From an uncultured Christensenella sp. (GTDB lineage Bacteria > Bacillota > Clostridia > Christensenellales > Borkfalkiaceae), in assembly GCA_910578765.1 (NCBI GenBank), contig CAJTRW010000022.1, positions 16,082 to 30,248 on the forward strand: 14,167 nt of DNA, given 5' to 3'. Below, one piece after another: positions 11,782 through 14,167 of the stretch; position 1 is the first letter of the stretch; each line of letters starts with the position of its first letter. The position numbers and the translations under genes are program-made. The notes under the pieces were generated by a model. That model did no database searches, was not told the DNA's origin, and worked only from the letters and a program-made list of their open reading frames with translations.

Positions 11782-14109
11782 TCAATTTAAAAGTATATAC
11801 TCCAATTCCATAGAGTCGCCCTTGGTTATTGTAAGCGTTTCTCCCGCTTTAACGGTAATTGTACACTCTCCGTTTGCGTCAAGCGTTACGGACTCGCCGT
11901 TCAACTTTATTTTTTTGGACGCCAGGCTTGCGTGCACCGTTATTACGGTATCCTTTGAAACCGTAACCGTAACATTTGTCGAAGACTCCATTTTAAGGAA
12001 ATTTGTTCCCGATTTGTAATTGCCCGTTACGGTTATTCCTGCGGGGTAATTGCCTGCGTTTGACTTTATAAAATCTACACGGGTTACGTCGCCGGACAGT
12101 TCTCCGCCGCCGACGGAGCCGCCCTGATTACCGCCTTGGTCGCCGCCGCTTGTATCCCCTCCGGTACTTCCGCCCTGATTGCCGCCTGTGGAGCCGCTTA
12201 CGTCTACGTTGCCTATTTTAATAACCGTAGGCTTGTAGTTGGTTACCGCCGCTTTAAGCCCGGGAATTATGCTGTAATTGCTGTCCTCTTTTGCGTCGTC
12301 GAAATCCCACTTCAAATCGCCGCCGCCGACCCTGCCCGCGTATTTTTCCACGTTGGCTTTCGCCTGTTCCGCAGTGTCGGGCGTGTAGGTATAAAAACCG
12401 CTTGCCGTATCGAAGTTGTTGTAAGTAGTGCCGCCGGATTTCGTTGCATAACTTGAAGGAACTTGTTCGTCACGTGTAGCCGCTTCATAGCAGTCAATAT
12501 TGTCAGAAGCCGTAGTCTTTTGGGTCAAAAGTTCGTACCTGCCGTCAAACGCATTGCCGTAGGCTTTAATCATGCCGCCCGCTTCGCCCGAAAAGGTTTG
12601 CCCTTCCTTGCCGTGCGCGATATCGGTCCCCTGCAACGAGGACAGCATAGGCTTCATGTTGGCCGTCGAACGGTAATAATTGTTTTCCACAAACGCGCTT
12701 GCGCCCATGGTGACGCCCACGCCGTATTTGGAGTTGCCGTCGAAATAATTGTTATATACGTGAACCGTCGCTATCCTTATACGGGGATGGCGGCTGTCGG
12801 AATGGTCGTACCAGTTATGATGGTAAGAAAGATGCGTCGCGCCGCCCTCGCCGCTGGATTCCGAACTTCCGTTGCCTAAAAGATTGCTCTTTCCGCTATC
12901 CCAGAAATGGTTATAGGAATACGTGGAGTAATCCGTTCCCTTGGAATCGAGCGAGCCGTCGCCCTTAGCCTGGTCCTTATCCCCGCCGGCGCTGCCGTAG
13001 AAAATATCCAGATTGTGCACCCATATATTGGAGTTACCGGTATCGAGCGATATTCCGTCGTCCATAAAATTGACTATGCCGAAATTTCTCAACTCGACGT
13101 TTTTGCAATAGCGAATTAGAAATCCGAATCCGTTTACGGTACCGTCGCTGCCTATGCCTTCAATGGTTATATTGGAGGTTGCTCTGTTGGAAGCCGCCGC
13201 ACCGGCGCCCTTTATCTGTAAACCCTCGGCACTGCTTGAAATATGGTCGAGGTCGTTTAAACTTACCGTTCCCACTATGCGGAAGCTGATAGGCTCTGCC
13301 GATTGCTTTCTTGCGTCCAGTATAGACTGGAAGCCCGTCAGCTCGACGCCGTTTACGGTAGCTTTAACCGTCTTTGCGGTTGCCGCGGTTACGTAAACGA
13401 CCTGCGCGCCGCTTTTCAGCGTGCCGTCCATATTATACGCGCCGGGGACGTTGCCGCCCGTAAAGGCGTAGCCCTCGCGCGTGTGGGGTATTACGGTTAT
13501 TCCTTTTGCCTCGGAGGAGAATTGTTCGCTTTCCTCCCCTTTACCGTCGACGGGAACGACCTTCATGGAATACGTACCCGCTTTAAGCCCGACCGCGTCC
13601 GCACGGAAATAATCTTTATATTGGCGCACCAAAGGAGCGTCGAGCCTGACGTAATCTCCGCTTTCGCCCTTGACGTACACGTTGTACCATGCCGCATTTT
13701 CCGCTGCCGTCCACAGGACGTAAGCCGACTCCAAATGACCGGCGGACTCGGTAATTTTAACCGCGCCCGTTATCGGTTTGTTTTCTATGACCGGAGGTTT
13801 TATATCTGTTCCGCCATCGGGGTCGGTTCCGGGTGTTTCGGTATTTCCCCCGGGATTCGTGCCCGGTGTTTCGGTATTCCCCCCGGGATTCGTTCCCGGT
13901 GTTTCGGTATTTCCGCCGGGATTCGTACCCGGTGTTTCGGTATTTCCGCCGGGATTCGTGCCCGGTGTTTCGGTATTCCCCCCGGGGTTGGTTATTTCGG
14001 TGTTGTTGCCGTTTCCTTCCGGCGAGGTTTTGTTTTTACATCCTGCAAAGGCAAACACACCCAGCCCCGCAAGCAGCGCCGCAATTGCACGCATCAATTT
14101 TTTACTCAT
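11782..14109 (-). CDS. Surface lipoprotein pectate lyase (polysaccharide lyase family 1) with accessory domains
   Basis: Extracellular enzyme that cleaves polygalacturonate by beta-elimination. Residues 1-24 are a lipoprotein signal with lipobox FAGC (Cys24). A linker of five NPGGNTETPGT repeats follows (41-95), then a fibronectin III-like domain (about 113-205). The PL1 beta-helix spans about 265-625: NFMDDGISLD (347-356), NIWVHNLDIFYG, Ca-site acidic residues D384 and D388 in KGDGSLDSKG, and RHPRIR (440-445), with R440 and R445 matching the catalytic-site Arg pair of PelC (R218 and R223). A second Gly/Ser-rich linker (638-670) leads to a C-terminal beta-rich domain (673-775) that may bind carbohydrate or cell wall. 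GGGGA precedes the ATG. Transcribed alone towards the terminator at 11736-11773; its promoter lies at or beyond the window edge. It would feed KduI and the Uxa branch with uronates. Confidence 0.93.
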   Translation of the reverse strand: MSKKLMRAIAALLAGLGVFAFAGCKNKTSPEGNGNNTEITNPGGNTETPGTNPGGNTETPGTNPGGNTETPGTNPGGNTETPGTNPGGNTETPGTDPDGGTDIKPPVIENKPITGAVKITESAGHLESAYVLWTAAENAAWYNVYVKGESGDYVRLDAPLVRQYKDYFRADAVGLKAGTYSMKVVPVDGKGEESEQFSSEAKGITVIPHTREGYAFTGGNVPGAYNMDGTLKSGAQVVYVTAATAKTVKATVNGVELTGFQSILDARKQSAEPISFRIVGTVSLNDLDHISSSAEGLQIKGAGAAASNRATSNITIEGIGSDGTVNGFGFLIRYCKNVELRNFGIVNFMDDGISLDTGNSNIWVHNLDIFYGSAGGDKDQAKGDGSLDSKGTDYSTYSYNHFWDSGKSNLLGNGSSESSGEGGATHLSYHHNWYDHSDSRHPRIRIATVHVYNNYFDGNSKYGVGVTMGASAFVENNYYRSTANMKPMLSSLQGTDIAHGKEGQTFSGEAGGMIKAYGNAFDGRYELLTQKTTASDNIDCYEAATRDEQVPSSYATKSGGTTYNNFDTASGFYTYTPDTAEQAKANVEKYAGRVGGGDLKWDFDDAKEDSNYSIIPGLKAAVTNYKPTVIKIGNVDVSGSTGGNQGGSTGGDTSGGDQGGNQGGSVGGGELSGDVTRVDFIKSNAGNYPAGITVTGNYKSGTNFLKMESSTNVTVTVSKDTVITVHASLASKKIKLNGESVTLDANGECTITVKAGETLTITKGDSMELEYILLN
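13825..13989 (-). repeat. Five 33-bp tandem repeats coding the Pro/Gly/Thr linker
   Basis: Five in-frame 33-base units encode NPGGNTETPGT five times (residues 41-95 of the pectate lyase), followed by a degenerate DPDGGT. Units differ by a few synonymous changes (for example GGATTCGTG, GGATTCGTT and GGATTCGTA ends), showing that they are not an assembly artefact. The product is a flexible spacer between the lipid anchor and the catalytic part; copy number could change by slippage. Confidence 0.95.
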
Positions 14110-14152
14110 AATTTCCCCTTTTGAATTTTTTAAACTAAAAGGGTGTATCGCC

Positions 14153-14167
14153 GTGTGCTGTGCACAC
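14153..14167. promoter_or_regulatory. Inverted repeat upstream of the pectate lyase gene, cut by the window edge
   Basis: GTGTGC (14153-14158) and GCACAC (14162-14167) form a perfect 6-base inverted repeat with a 3-base centre, 44 bases upstream of the lyase start. It could be part of an operator. It touches the window end, so its full extent is unknown, and no -10 or -35 pair is convincing in the 58 bases visible. Confidence 0.25.

Noticed and set aside
13303..14124. Plus-strand repeat protein (273 codons, FGISAGIR-type repeats)
   Set aside because: It is the complement of the pectate lyase linker repeats; the minus frame has a signal peptide, lipobox and catalytic domain.
1..14167. CRISPR arrays, tRNA or rRNA genes, transposase genes
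   Set aside because: None seen. The only tandem repeats are the in-frame linker units at 13825-13989.

Overview
The window is a pectin / hexuronate catabolism locus from a low-to-mid GC Gram-positive type bacterium. It most resembles an uncultured gut or rumen Clostridia, an inference from gene families, strong AGGAG ribosome sites, a TTG start, and a lipoprotein enzyme tethered by a Thr/Pro/Gly linker. No taxonomic marker gene is present.

From 10070 down to 44, nine genes run on the minus strand with short gaps and look like one operon: eda (KDPG aldolase with an extra C-terminal VOC-like domain), a small unknown gene, kdgK, a TIM-barrel sugar isomerase/epimerase, kduI, an orphan MsmX/UgpC-type ABC ATPase, uxaB, uxaA and uxaC. 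D-galacturonate (or glucuronate) goes through UxaC, UxaB and UxaA to 2-keto-3-deoxygluconate (KDG). Unsaturated uronate released by lyases enters through KduI. KdgK and Eda then convert KDG to pyruvate and glyceraldehyde-3-phosphate. KduD, which links KduI to KDG, is absent, as are sugar permeases, a binding protein and a transcription regulator.

The 429-base gap 10071-10499 is the most structured part of the window. It holds a candidate minus promoter for the operon and, back to back with it, a good plus-strand sigma-A promoter (TTGCCA, 17 bp, TGA-TAAAAT). The start site predicted from that promoter (about 10231) is also the first base of a 183-nt sequence whose 5' and 3' ends are complementary. 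It folds as a long rod with a closing stem, an asymmetric central bubble and a terminal hairpin, and is followed by an intrinsic terminator (10444-10476). I read this as an unannotated structured RNA, either a free-standing 6S-like RNA or an attenuating leader for the next gene.

That next gene (10500-11726, plus) encodes an unknown coiled-coil protein with two membrane segments. It converges on a 775-residue lipoprotein pectate lyase (11782-14109, minus), with a perfect 17-bp bidirectional terminator hairpin between them. The lyase would cut pectate at the cell surface and supply the uronates that the operon consumes.
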